Origin: Actinoplanes xinjiangensis
GTDB lineage: Bacteria; Actinomycetota; Actinomycetes; Mycobacteriales; Micromonosporaceae
Length of the DNA: 64,000 nt
NCBI RefSeq assembly: GCF_003148685.1
Contig: NZ_QGGR01000025.1
Location: 62,001-126,000 of the forward strand
Direction of reading: 5' to 3'
Under the pieces are notes generated by a model that worked only from the letters and a program-made list of their open reading frames with translations, ran no database searches and was not told where the DNA came from. Position numbers and translations under genes: made by a program. Of this stretch, positions 1 to 8,488 are shown in pieces; the first letter of the stretch is position 1; every line of letters starts with the position of its first letter.

Positions 1-1
1 C

Positions 2-223
2 CAGCCACCGACCACCGCGCTGTACCGGCAGGTGTGCCAGGCCGTCGCGGACCAGATGATCGGCATCGGCGGCGTCGAGGAACTCTACGAACAGTTGGTC
101 GCCCAGCGTGACGACCCGCTCGGCAACGCCGACCTCTGGCGCCGCATCGACGCGGCCGTCGACACACTGACCGGTTCCCTCGATGCGCTGACCACCGCGT
201 CCCAGGAGGTGTCCCATGGCTGA
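2..223 (+). CDS. 3' end of an unidentified gene, cut by the window edge
   Basis: The frame is open from position 2 to a stop at 221-223, so the Met at 32 is probably internal and this is the last 73 residues of a longer protein. The tail is acidic and helical, with no recognisable motif. Its stop overlaps the start of the DUF6339 gene (216) by 8 bases, so the two are translationally coupled. From established knowledge, DUF6339 genes sit beside Z1-domain ATPases, PD-(D/E)XK proteins and GHKL ATPases in restriction-modification operons, so this could be one of those. That identity is inference from context only. Confidence 0.5.
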   Translation, partial: QPPTTALYRQVCQAVADQMIGIGGVEELYEQLVAQRDDPLGNADLWRRIDAAVDTLTGSLDALTTASQEVSHG

Positions 224-1052
224 ACCGATCCTGTGCCGGTTCAAGCACCGGATCTCGGTGGATCTCCGCGACCGGCTCGTCCGGCGGGTCGAGCAGCCGG
301 ACGAGCATCACGAACCGATCCGCCGCCCGGACGGATCGACCATCGATCTGACCGTCGTCGATGTGCTGATGGGACGGTTCAGCGACCGGTTCGCCGATCT
401 CGACCAGCGCGGCGACCGGGCGGCCAGCGACCGGTGGTTGGCGCCGCGATTGCACTACGCCCTGCGCCTGACCCGCGCCGAGGCCGCCGACCGTGATCTG
501 TGGGCCTGGCTCGCGGTCCGCTACAGCGATTACGTGGCGTGGCGGTGGGCCGGCGCCGGAGAGAAGCCGACCGAGGACCGCTGGAACGGCCAGATCAACA
601 AGCAGGCGCTGATGCGGCTGTGGTGGGGTGCCGAACTGTTCCGCAACGGACCCGACTACTCACCGGTCGAACGTGCCTTCTCCCGCCAGGACGTGCCGCA
701 TAACCTGCTGCACCGCACGCTCGTCCGGTGCCGTTCGCTGGCGGTGGCCCTCGTCGACGACCTCGTACCGGCTGATCAGGAGGTCGTCGGCAGCTCCCGG
801 GAGATCCGCGACCTGGCTCGGGTGTTGAACCTGGTGATGGCCGGGAGTCCTCCGGAACTGGAGACCGATCTGCAGCAGGACGACCACCGGGCCTACGACG
901 CGTGGGTCCGGGAGTTCGTCCTCGTACCGGCCGACTGGGATCTGATCCCGCGAGGCCCGGTGGCCGACGACACGACCCCGTCGTCGTTGGCCGGCGGGCG
1001 GGCGATCACCGAACGCGGCCGGCGGTACGCCGCCGTGAGCACCGAGACGTAG
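216..1052 (+). CDS. DUF6339 family protein, defence-associated
   Basis: This 278-aa soluble protein has the core I associate with DUF6339: a segment at about residues 75-115 with RLHYALRLTRAEAADR and LWAWLAVRYSDYVAWRW, then a Trp-rich LWWGAELFRNGPDYS block near 140-155. There is no signal peptide, membrane segment or known catalytic motif, and the biochemical role of the family is unknown. It overlaps the upstream gene by 8 bases and ends 6 bp before the convergent vsr gene. DUF6339 proteins occur with cytosine methyltransferases, Vsr and GHKL ATPases in actinobacterial defence loci, which fits the NaeI-type set here. Its role in that module is inferred. Confidence 0.7.
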   Translation: MAEPILCRFKHRISVDLRDRLVRRVEQPDEHHEPIRRPDGSTIDLTVVDVLMGRFSDRFADLDQRGDRAASDRWLAPRLHYALRLTRAEAADRDLWAWLAVRYSDYVAWRWAGAGEKPTEDRWNGQINKQALMRLWWGAELFRNGPDYSPVERAFSRQDVPHNLLHRTLVRCRSLAVALVDDLVPADQEVVGSSREIRDLARVLNLVMAGSPPELETDLQQDDHRAYDAWVREFVLVPADWDLIPRGPVADDTTPSSLAGGRAITERGRRYAAVSTET

Positions 1053-1058
1053 CGCGTC

Positions 1059-1517
1059 TCAGCCGGAGGAGTCCCGTGGTGACGGGGGACGACGCAGGTC
1101 GGCGACCGACTCGACGATGCGGTCGGCGGCCTGCTCGACCGCCTCGTGCTCCCAGATCCGCAAGACGGTCCACCCGGCCTCGGTGAGCTTGATGTTGGTC
1201 TCGAGATCCCGGCGCCGGTTCGTGGCCACCTTCTCGGCCCAGAAGCCGGCGTTGGTCTTGGCGACGGTGTGATGAGTCGGACAGCCGTGCCAGAAGCAGC
1301 CGTCGAGGAAGACGGCCAGCCTGATCCGGGGGAACACCAGATCGGCGGTCCGGCGGACGACCTTGATCGGACGTCGGTTCACGAAATACCGCAGGCCCCG
1401 GGAGTGCACCGCGCGACGCAGCGCGAGTTCCGGCTTGGTGTCACGGCCGGTGTTCGCCTGCATCGACTTCCGGACACCGGCCGACGAGGCCCAAGAGCTT
1501 TCGGACATGCGTTCCAT
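1059..1517 (-). CDS. vsr: Vsr very-short-patch repair endonuclease
   Basis: This is a 152-aa protein of usual Vsr length. Visible hallmarks are the N-terminal NTGRDTKPELALRRAVH segment (about residues 22-38), the metal-binding Asp in TADLVFP (D59), and the block FLDGCFWHGCP (70-80), which holds the catalytic His (H77) and zinc-binding Cys residues. Vsr nicks next to T:G mismatches that arise when 5-methylcytosine deaminates inside a methyltransferase target. It lies 44 bp from, and divergent to, the cytosine-5 methyltransferase at 1562, the expected partner. Internal Met residues at 1508 and 1505 are alternative starts. Confidence 0.93.
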   Translation of the reverse strand: MERMSESSWASSAGVRKSMQANTGRDTKPELALRRAVHSRGLRYFVNRRPIKVVRRTADLVFPRIRLAVFLDGCFWHGCPTHHTVAKTNAGFWAEKVATNRRRDLETNIKLTEAGWTVLRIWEHEAVEQAADRIVESVADLRRPPSPRDSSG

Positions 1518-1561
1518 CTCACCCGTGTGGCGGCCTTGCTCAAAGACCAGGGGGGACTAAC

Positions 1562-2668
1562 ATGTCGCGGGTGAGTGACCGCCTGAGCATGATCGACCTG
1601 TTCGCCGGATGCGGCGGTATGACCGTCGGATTCCGCCGTGAGGACTTTCGCCCGGTGATGTCCGTGGAGTGGGATCTCGCTGCCGCCGCTACGTATGCGG
1701 CGAATTTCGGTGAGTCACACACTCATTGGGGTGACATCACGCTCATCCCCGACGACCAGATCCCGCAGGCGCAGGTGATCATCGGCGGTCCGCCGTGCCA
1801 GGGCTTCTCGAACCTGGGCAGCAAGGACGTCGACGATCCGCGTAACAAGCTGTGGAAGGAGTATCTGCGGTTCGTCGTGCACGCGCGTCCGCAGGTGTTC
1901 GTCATCGAGAACGTCGAGCGGTTCTCCCGGGCCTCGGAGTTCCAGCTGCTGCTGGAGGAGGCCGACCACGGGATGCTCAAGGACTACACGCTCTCGCACG
2001 GCGTGCTGCTGGCCGCCGACTACGGTGTGGCCCAACGCCGGCCGCGGACGATCGTGATCGGTTCCCGCATCGGCGAGATCCCCCTGCCGAAGCCGACGCA
2101 CGCCAAGGTGCCGACCGGTGACCTGTTGCCGTGGGAGACCGTTCGCAGCAGGATCTCCTGGGTCGACCCGCATCCCACCACGACCGAACTGCCGGAATCC
2201 ATGACGGAGTATTTCGGCCAGCGGATCCGCGGCGAGTTCAAGGCGAACGACATCCATTTCGGCAGGCAGCCGACCGCGATGTCGTTGGAACGGTATGACC
2301 ACATTCCGCCCGGTGGGGGGCGATTCAATCTGCCGGACCACCTGCTGTCGCGCTGCTGGCGGGAGAAGAAGACCGGGACGACCGACGTCATGGGCCGGAT
2401 GCGGTGGGACGCGCCGTCGTTGACCATCCGTACCGAGTTCTTCAAGCCGGAGAAGGGCCAGTATCTGCATCCGCAGTGGGAGGCCGACCACCCCGATCGA
2501 CGGATCAACCGGGTCATCACCCACTACGAGGCCTCCCTGCTGCAGGACTTCCCGAAGGACTACCTGTGGTGTGGTTCCAAGACGGAGATCGCCAAGCAGA
2601 TCGGCAACGCCGTCCCGTCCGGTCTCGCGGCGGCCATCGCCAAGCACCTCAAGGGTTATCTGAACTGA
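1562..2668 (+). CDS. dcm: DNA cytosine-5 methyltransferase, NaeI-type partner
   Basis: This 368-aa C5 methyltransferase uses S-adenosylmethionine to methylate cytosine. Motif I is DLFAGCGG (residues 12-19), motif IV is GGPPCQGFS with catalytic C79, motif VI is ENVERF, motif VIII is QRRPRTIVIG, and motif X is IGNAVPSGLA near the C-terminus. The variable target-recognition region lies roughly between residues 190 and 300. The start has an AGGGGG ribosome site just upstream. A NaeI-family nuclease follows 67 bp later and vsr is divergent upstream. The expected target is GCCGGC, inferred from the neighbouring nuclease. GCCGGC sites are common in the window, so a host with an active nuclease would depend on this enzyme. 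Confidence 0.95.
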   Translation: MSRVSDRLSMIDLFAGCGGMTVGFRREDFRPVMSVEWDLAAAATYAANFGESHTHWGDITLIPDDQIPQAQVIIGGPPCQGFSNLGSKDVDDPRNKLWKEYLRFVVHARPQVFVIENVERFSRASEFQLLLEEADHGMLKDYTLSHGVLLAADYGVAQRRPRTIVIGSRIGEIPLPKPTHAKVPTGDLLPWETVRSRISWVDPHPTTTELPESMTEYFGQRIRGEFKANDIHFGRQPTAMSLERYDHIPPGGGRFNLPDHLLSRCWREKKTGTTDVMGRMRWDAPSLTIRTEFFKPEKGQYLHPQWEADHPDRRINRVITHYEASLLQDFPKDYLWCGSKTEIAKQIGNAVPSGLAAAIAKHLKGYLN

Positions 2669-2735
2669 CCGTGTCGGCCGTCCGCATCTGATCGGGCGGC
2701 TCGACAGCACTCGCGCGCTCTGCCAGGCTGCCGAC

Positions 2736-3827
2736 GTGTCGATGGTGCAGGGTGATCTGTTCGGCGAGGGCGCGGACTGGGCGTGGGTGCCCCGAACGCT
2801 GCGGGTGAACCGGACCAGGGTGTTGCCCGTCCGTCCGTCGCAGGCGGCGATGCCCAGGCCGGCCACCGGCCCCTGGAATTCGTATACCGGCGCCGAGCCG
2901 CCGTCCCGCGAGGCGGACCCCGAGGTCTGGGCGGTTCGCGACGCGATCCTGGCGGAGGATCCCGACGGCGTGCGGATGGGTTACGCCATCAGGGAGGCCC
3001 TCGACCAGATCTACGACGGTCAGCGGACCGGGCGGTGGGATTACACCCAGCTGTTGAAGACGGAGAAGACACACGTCGGCACGCTCGTCGAGATCTGGTT
3101 GCAACGCGAGTTCGGCTTCCAGGACGGCGAGGAACTCGACTACCGGATCGCCGGGGTCGACGTCGACTGCAGATGGTCGTTGAACCTCTACGACTGGGAG
3201 ATCCCCCAGGAGATGTACAGCCGGGGCGACAAGATCGCCCTCGTCGTCTGGGCCAACGAGTACACCGCCCGGTGGGCCGCGGGCCTCGTCCGGATCGGCG
3301 AGGCGGTGTTGCGACCTCTCGGTAGGCAGCGTGACGGCAAGCGCCGGCTGAACGACCACGGGCGCGATCGGATCCTCTGGATGCATCCCGGTGTCGACCT
3401 GGTCAAGAACACCCTTCTGCACATCGGCGACCCGAGGAAGCTCGAACTCATCGCCTACGCCGCTCGCGGCCAGACGGCGGTGACCCACCTGTTCCGGGAA
3501 CTGACCGGCGAGTTGATCAATCGGGCCACCGTGCTCACCGCCGCCCAGCAGGTCGACAGCGCCAAACGGGTCCGCGACGCACGACGGCGACTACAGCCGG
3601 AGGGCATCGTGATCTTCGGCCACTACGCCCCACACCCCCGGATGGCGCAGCAACTCGGACTTCCCGCCCCGACGCTGGGCCGGTTCGTGAGTATCCGACT
3701 GCATCCCTGGCATCCCGACGACCCGGAGCCGCACACCGAGATCGAGGGGACGCGATGGCGCCGCGCCCGCGACGGTGACCCGCTCGTCGCGGCTCCCACT
3801 CTGCCCAGTCAGGGCAACGACGGCTGA
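2736..3827 (+). CDS. NaeI-family type II restriction endonuclease, catalytic Lys replaced by Arg
   Basis: This 363-aa protein is a clear NaeI relative. NaeI has an endonuclease domain and a second DNA-binding (CAP-like) domain and needs two GCCGGC sites. The ligase-like segment ALDQIYDGQR is at residues 88-97, followed by WDYTQLLKTEKTHVGTLVE and DYRIAGVDVDCRWS. Aligned from my memory of NaeI, E119, D135 and D144 match E70, D86 and D95, with identical spacing. R146 stands where NaeI has catalytic K97, and I92 where NaeI has L43. The C-terminal domain keeps LQPEGIVIFGH and EIEGTRWR. The N-terminus is about 50 residues longer than NaeI. Starts are GTG 2736 or ATG 2742. Activity cannot be assumed. 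Confidence 0.92.
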   Translation: MSMVQGDLFGEGADWAWVPRTLRVNRTRVLPVRPSQAAMPRPATGPWNSYTGAEPPSREADPEVWAVRDAILAEDPDGVRMGYAIREALDQIYDGQRTGRWDYTQLLKTEKTHVGTLVEIWLQREFGFQDGEELDYRIAGVDVDCRWSLNLYDWEIPQEMYSRGDKIALVVWANEYTARWAAGLVRIGEAVLRPLGRQRDGKRRLNDHGRDRILWMHPGVDLVKNTLLHIGDPRKLELIAYAARGQTAVTHLFRELTGELINRATVLTAAQQVDSAKRVRDARRRLQPEGIVIFGHYAPHPRMAQQLGLPAPTLGRFVSIRLHPWHPDDPEPHTEIEGTRWRRARDGDPLVAAPTLPSQGNDG

Positions 3828-3840
3828 TGCGAGCCGCCGG

Positions 3841-6800
3841 CTAACGACTTCCCGGCCGCCACAGGTACTCGAAGTCGCGGAAGGCGGGCTCCGCCCCGAA
3901 GTGGGTGATGTTGTCGGCGACGTCGAGTACGAGGCACTCCTGTTTGCCGCGGTTGCGAGGGCCGCGCAGTCCGCGTCCGATCATCTGCTGGTACACGTTC
4001 GCGCTGTAGGTGGGTCGGGCCACCACGATGGCGCGGGTGGCCGGTGCGTCGAATCCCTGGGTCAGCACGTTGTAGTTGGTCAGGACCCGGATCTCGCCGT
4101 CCCGGAAGCGACGCACGCTCCGGCGCCGCAGTCCGGGGTCGGTCGAACCGGTGACCGTCGCCGACCGGACCCCGCGCCTGTTCAACAGCGCCGACAGGAC
4201 GTGGGCGTGCTCGACGGAGGTCGCGAAGACCAGTACGGGCCAGTCCTCCGGAAGCGCGACGATCTCCTTCACGAGCATGGCGGTACGGTCACGGTCAGCG
4301 GCCAGTCGCATCTCGGCGCTGTCGGGCAGTCGTCGATAGACACTGGCGTCGGCGTGTTCCCGTTCGGAGAGGTGCAGTGTCGCCCCGGGCAACTCGCGAT
4401 GTTCGACGCGGGCGAGGATGCCGTCGTTCTGGAGCGTCAGGTACGGGCGTTCGCCCAGGATCTCGCGTCCGTCCGCGGTGAAATCGAGCCGGTTCTTCTG
4501 GTACCTGTTGGTGAGGCGCTCGGTCTCGGCGGCGTTGGAGCCGATGAACGGGGTGGCGGTCAATCCGATCATCGGGCACCGGGTGCGGTGCGCGGTGATG
4601 CCCAGAGACGCCAGGACCGCGGTGTATCTGCTGCTCAGCGAGGTATGTGCCTCATCGATGACGACGCATTGACTCTCCCGTAGCCACGCGTAGTCGTCAT
4701 CGTCGACGCTCAGGGCGAGTTTGGCGTCGGTCGCCACGACGAGATGGAAGCCGGTGGCGACGGGATCGGCTTCGTTTCGTGACCACAGTCTGCTGATGGT
4801 CAGCGTGGTGTTGCCGCCCAGACCGCGCCAGGCCGACTGCCAGCTCTGCACCGCCTGCTCGCACAGTTCCTCGGATTGCGCGATCCACAGGACGGGTGTG
4901 GATTGCCGCAGTTCGCCGGCCCGCATCGATTCGATCAGCGCCTGGAGTGCGGTACGGGTCTTTCCGGCGCCGGTCGGCAGGCACAGCATGCCGCGTCGAG
5001 GGGGTCGGGCGGCGACGACCGACCGGATGCGCCGGACCATCCGCTCTTGGTAGTCGTGCAGCGGCGGAAAGTCGGCCGGCCCCTCCACCACGACCGACGC
5101 CTCGAGTGTGGGCTGTCGTTCTCCGGCGAAGGTGGCGGGGAATCCGAGGTCGGTGACGAACTGTCGGGCGCGGTGGCTGCCGGCCCAGTGGTCGGGGACG
5201 TCGAAACCGAGTCGTTGCAGGTCGCTGCGGTATTCCCGCAGGGTGGTGGTGCCGAAGACGTCGAGGGCGAGGGCGGCGATCGTACGGTCGGTCAGTGGCC
5301 CCTCGGAGGAGGCCACGGCGTCCAGGACGGGTTCCGGCAGGCGTGTCCGCAGGGTGGCGGCACCGAGCAGCGCCACCAGCCGGTCGGTGTCGTCGGCCTG
5401 GTCCCGGACCCGGGACAGGCGCGAGTCACGGCGCGCCTGTTCGCGGTGGGCGACGATCTGTCGGCACTGCTCGTCGGTGAGCTCGAGGGTGAACTGCGTG
5501 CGGAGTCGGTGCAGCAGGCCGAGTTCATCGAACGGTTCCCGGCTGTAGAGGACGTCACCGGCGCGAAGCGTCTGCGCGGGTTGGGCCCGGCGGCCGTTCG
5601 GGCCGCTGACCAGTTCCTCGAGTTCGCGGCAGACGACCAGGTCGACGCCTTGCAGCGGCCGGCCGGGGAGGAAGCGTAGGCGGGGGAACATCTCCTCCAG
5701 CGATGCCGGTTCGCCCACGGCGACCGCCCGCACCTCGGTGGTCAGCACGTCGTCGAGAACGGACAGTCCCCACGCCGTTCTCAACTGTCGGGCGGCGTCC
5801 TCCGAGGCCGGTAGGACGGGGACGCCCTGAGCGGTGAGGCGTCTCAGTTGGGCGGCGCCGACCGCGACGGCCACCTCGTCCGGTGCGGCGAAGGCCGTGT
5901 CGCCGTTGCGCAGACAACGGACGGTGGCGGGTGGCGGCAGGTGTGCACTGGCGGCCGCGTACACCTCGGCGAGTGGTTCGGGGTCGAGGTCGGCCTCGGC
6001 GTGGCCGAGGATGCGTCTCCATCCGGCGGCGCCGATCTGCTCGGTGTCGGTGGGCAGGCGCAGTGCCGTGGCCAGGGCCGGGTCGATCTCGGCCACCGGC
6101 AGGTTCGCGGGACCGATGGGGAACGCCGGGCTCAGGCAGTCGTCGATCGGCAGTGGTCCCCACGTCGTCGGCACGTAGCCGTGCCGGCGGATCGCCCACA
6201 CCAGCGGCGAGGGGATGTCCACGCTGCGGTCGACGCGGGTCACGGCCCAGGCCCGCCAGGTCGTGACGACGCCCTCGAGGGGCAGGTGCCGCAGGAAGAG
6301 GGCCGCCTGCCGGGGTGTGAGGTCGCCGAGGACCCCCAGTGGCCCGGCGGGCGGCGGACCGGTGACCTTGATGCCGCGCTCGTTGGGTCGGCTCATCTGG
6401 ACCGGGAGGCCGGCGTAGTAGTCGTTGATCATGTCGCGTCGGTATCGCGCGAACCAGGCGTCGCGGACCGGATCGACCGCGGCCGTCGGCACGTCGGAGG
6501 CTCCGAGCAGGCTCAGCAGCGCGAGGTCGTCGCGATGGAAGTCCATGTCGACGGCCACCGGCGCATCGGCCGGCACCACGCGGCCGGGAAGCATGCACTG
6601 GTGGACGGCGGCGTACCGGCCGCCGCCGGTACGCACGCGCACGTCGGCCGTGGCGTTCTCGGCCGCGAGGACGTCACGTACCACCGTCGGGATGATCCGG
6701 CGGGTGAGCGACCAGAACGACTGCCAGCCGGTGTCGTCCAGCCGGTCGAGGCCGCTCTGCAACAGCGACATCAGTCGACCGGTGGCGTCGGCCTCGTGCA

Positions 6801-8484
6801 CGCCCAGTTCGGTCAGGATCTCATCCAGCTCGGGATCGTCGTCGAGTCGACGGTCGAGGTAGGTGAGGTCCGCGGCCTCGGGCTCGCCCGGTGTACGGCG
6901 GAACACCGGATCGTCAAGAGCTGCCAAGCGGTTGTCGGCGGTGAGCACGATGTGAGCCGTACGCGCCTCCGTCAGGGCCGGATGGGCGGCGGCGAGCATA
7001 CCGGCGACGATCTGCAATGCCGTCGCCGATCCCGGCGCGGACCGTCCGGAGACGTTGCTCTCCAGCCAGACCCGCACCTTCGTGGCACCTCGGCCCGCAC
7101 CCGCGAGAATGAGCTCGGCCCGCGATCGGCGGGTGGTCTCCTCGACGCTGTGATGACACCATTCGTTGCGGCGATCCGGCACCGACCGCCAGAGTTCCAG
7201 CCACGCCGGATCCATCTTGGGCGGATGCAGCCGCACCTCGGTGGGCAGACGCAGCCGGCCGGTCTGATCGGGCAGGCTCGGCCGGATCGCGGCCAGTCGA
7301 TACACGGCCGCGCTGAGTTCCTTGTCCGCCCAGTTACGCGCCTCCCGGCCACGGGCGGTGAGGTACAGCAGGTGTCTGGCGGGGTCGTCCGCCGAGCTCA
7401 GTCGCGGCAGCGAGTCGACGATCAGCTCGGCCGCCGCATTCATGATCTCGTCGTTGAACCGGTTGTCCTTGAGCAGGTTCTGCCGGTCCTCGTTGGTCTT
7501 CCACGGCGCGTTGAGCACGCCGCTCAAGGTCGTCTCGTAGGTGGTCGGGAAGAACGCCCAGAATGCGCCGTTCCCGTGCGCGCTCGACAGCGGTACCGCC
7601 CACGACACGGGGATCCGGTCACGGTCGTGGAACTCGCCGGCGTCACGGCGGGCCTCCGAGCTCGGCGTGTGGATCCGCTCGAAGACCTTCCACACGACGG
7701 TCCGCTGTGCGTCGTCGCTCTGTTCGGTGACGGTGCGGTCCTCTCCCCGGCCGCTGACGGTGACGATCCGCCGGTGGCGTTCCGGTCCGCTGCGGTCGTC
7801 GAGTTCCAACCGGCCGATGTGCGGAGAGAAGATCACGAAGTCGCCGGGGAACGTGCGGACGTCCTGAGCGAGTCGTTCGACGTGCCCGTCGAGCAACGGC
7901 AGCCGGATCACCGTCGTCGCCCAGGACATCAGGTCATCGAGTACGGCGTCGGCGGAGCGCTCGGCGTCGGCGTCGAGCAGCCGGGCGACCCGGAGCACCG
8001 GGGTGGGTGCGGTCGTCGCCGTACGCGCCCGGATGGTCTGTTCGGCGTAGCGGCGATCCCAGCCGAAGGAGCCACTCCGGCTGAACAGGGAGGGGCTGTC
8101 GGAGATCGACAACACGGATTTGAAGCCCAGGCCGAACCGGCCGATCTCCGTGCCCCGTTTACGGGACAGGTGCGAGGCGAGGATCGTCTCGGCACCCTCG
8201 GCGGTGATCGCCGTACCCCGGTTCGCGCAGTACAGCGCAGTCGGCGTCAACACGACGTGGATACCGCCGCCCGGTTCGCGCTGCAACTCGTCAGCGCCAT
8301 TCTGGATCAGCTCGTACAGCTGGCGCCGTCCGTACCCGCCCTGGGTGATCGATCGCTCGATGTTGGCGTGTTCCTCGACCAGGCCGGGATGCGCGACGTA
8401 GGCCTGTAGGCACTGCTCCGACAGGCCGGTGACCCGGCGGGCCACAAGGCCGTCGGAGCCCTGCCAGGCGGTGGGTGCCGGCAT
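3841..8484 (-). CDS. Giant GHKL-ATPase/SF2-helicase fusion protein
   Basis: This 1547-aa protein joins two ATPase modules. The N-terminus is GHKL/sacsin-like: YELIQNGADE (57-66, N-box with E58, N62 and D65), CANRGTAIT (86-94) and GTEIGRFGLGFKSV (111-124). The C-terminal third is a superfamily 2 helicase: Walker A LPTGAGKT near residue 1167, a DEAH box (VIDEAHTS) near 1277, GLTATPF, then LVFATSVEHA, VLTQGFDAPA and QMIGRGLRG in the second RecA lobe. The roughly 900-residue middle shows no motif I recognise. It is 4 bp downstream of, and coupled to, the winged-helix gene at 8489, and converges on the NaeI gene with a 13-bp gap. GHKL ATPases and helicases are known in restriction-modification operons; a DNA-sensing or remodelling role here is inferred. 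Confidence 0.85.
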   Translation of the reverse strand: MPAPTAWQGSDGLVARRVTGLSEQCLQAYVAHPGLVEEHANIERSITQGGYGRRQLYELIQNGADELQREPGGGIHVVLTPTALYCANRGTAITAEGAETILASHLSRKRGTEIGRFGLGFKSVLSISDSPSLFSRSGSFGWDRRYAEQTIRARTATTAPTPVLRVARLLDADAERSADAVLDDLMSWATTVIRLPLLDGHVERLAQDVRTFPGDFVIFSPHIGRLELDDRSGPERHRRIVTVSGRGEDRTVTEQSDDAQRTVVWKVFERIHTPSSEARRDAGEFHDRDRIPVSWAVPLSSAHGNGAFWAFFPTTYETTLSGVLNAPWKTNEDRQNLLKDNRFNDEIMNAAAELIVDSLPRLSSADDPARHLLYLTARGREARNWADKELSAAVYRLAAIRPSLPDQTGRLRLPTEVRLHPPKMDPAWLELWRSVPDRRNEWCHHSVEETTRRSRAELILAGAGRGATKVRVWLESNVSGRSAPGSATALQIVAGMLAAAHPALTEARTAHIVLTADNRLAALDDPVFRRTPGEPEAADLTYLDRRLDDDPELDEILTELGVHEADATGRLMSLLQSGLDRLDDTGWQSFWSLTRRIIPTVVRDVLAAENATADVRVRTGGGRYAAVHQCMLPGRVVPADAPVAVDMDFHRDDLALLSLLGASDVPTAAVDPVRDAWFARYRRDMINDYYAGLPVQMSRPNERGIKVTGPPPAGPLGVLGDLTPRQAALFLRHLPLEGVVTTWRAWAVTRVDRSVDIPSPLVWAIRRHGYVPTTWGPLPIDDCLSPAFPIGPANLPVAEIDPALATALRLPTDTEQIGAAGWRRILGHAEADLDPEPLAEVYAAASAHLPPPATVRCLRNGDTAFAAPDEVAVAVGAAQLRRLTAQGVPVLPASEDAARQLRTAWGLSVLDDVLTTEVRAVAVGEPASLEEMFPRLRFLPGRPLQGVDLVVCRELEELVSGPNGRRAQPAQTLRAGDVLYSREPFDELGLLHRLRTQFTLELTDEQCRQIVAHREQARRDSRLSRVRDQADDTDRLVALLGAATLRTRLPEPVLDAVASSEGPLTDRTIAALALDVFGTTTLREYRSDLQRLGFDVPDHWAGSHRARQFVTDLGFPATFAGERQPTLEASVVVEGPADFPPLHDYQERMVRRIRSVVAARPPRRGMLCLPTGAGKTRTALQALIESMRAGELRQSTPVLWIAQSEELCEQAVQSWQSAWRGLGGNTTLTISRLWSRNEADPVATGFHLVVATDAKLALSVDDDDYAWLRESQCVVIDEAHTSLSSRYTAVLASLGITAHRTRCPMIGLTATPFIGSNAAETERLTNRYQKNRLDFTADGREILGERPYLTLQNDGILARVEHRELPGATLHLSEREHADASVYRRLPDSAEMRLAADRDRTAMLVKEIVALPEDWPVLVFATSVEHAHVLSALLNRRGVRSATVTGSTDPGLRRRSVRRFRDGEIRVLTNYNVLTQGFDAPATRAIVVARPTYSANVYQQMIGRGLRGPRNRGKQECLVLDVADNITHFGAEPAFRDFEYLWRPGSR

Positions 8485-8488
8485 CGAC

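Noticed and set aside
5848..8409. An 853-codon plus-strand frame
   Set aside because: It is Arg/Gly/His-rich with no motif, and opposite the GHKL-helicase gene, whose motifs are clear.
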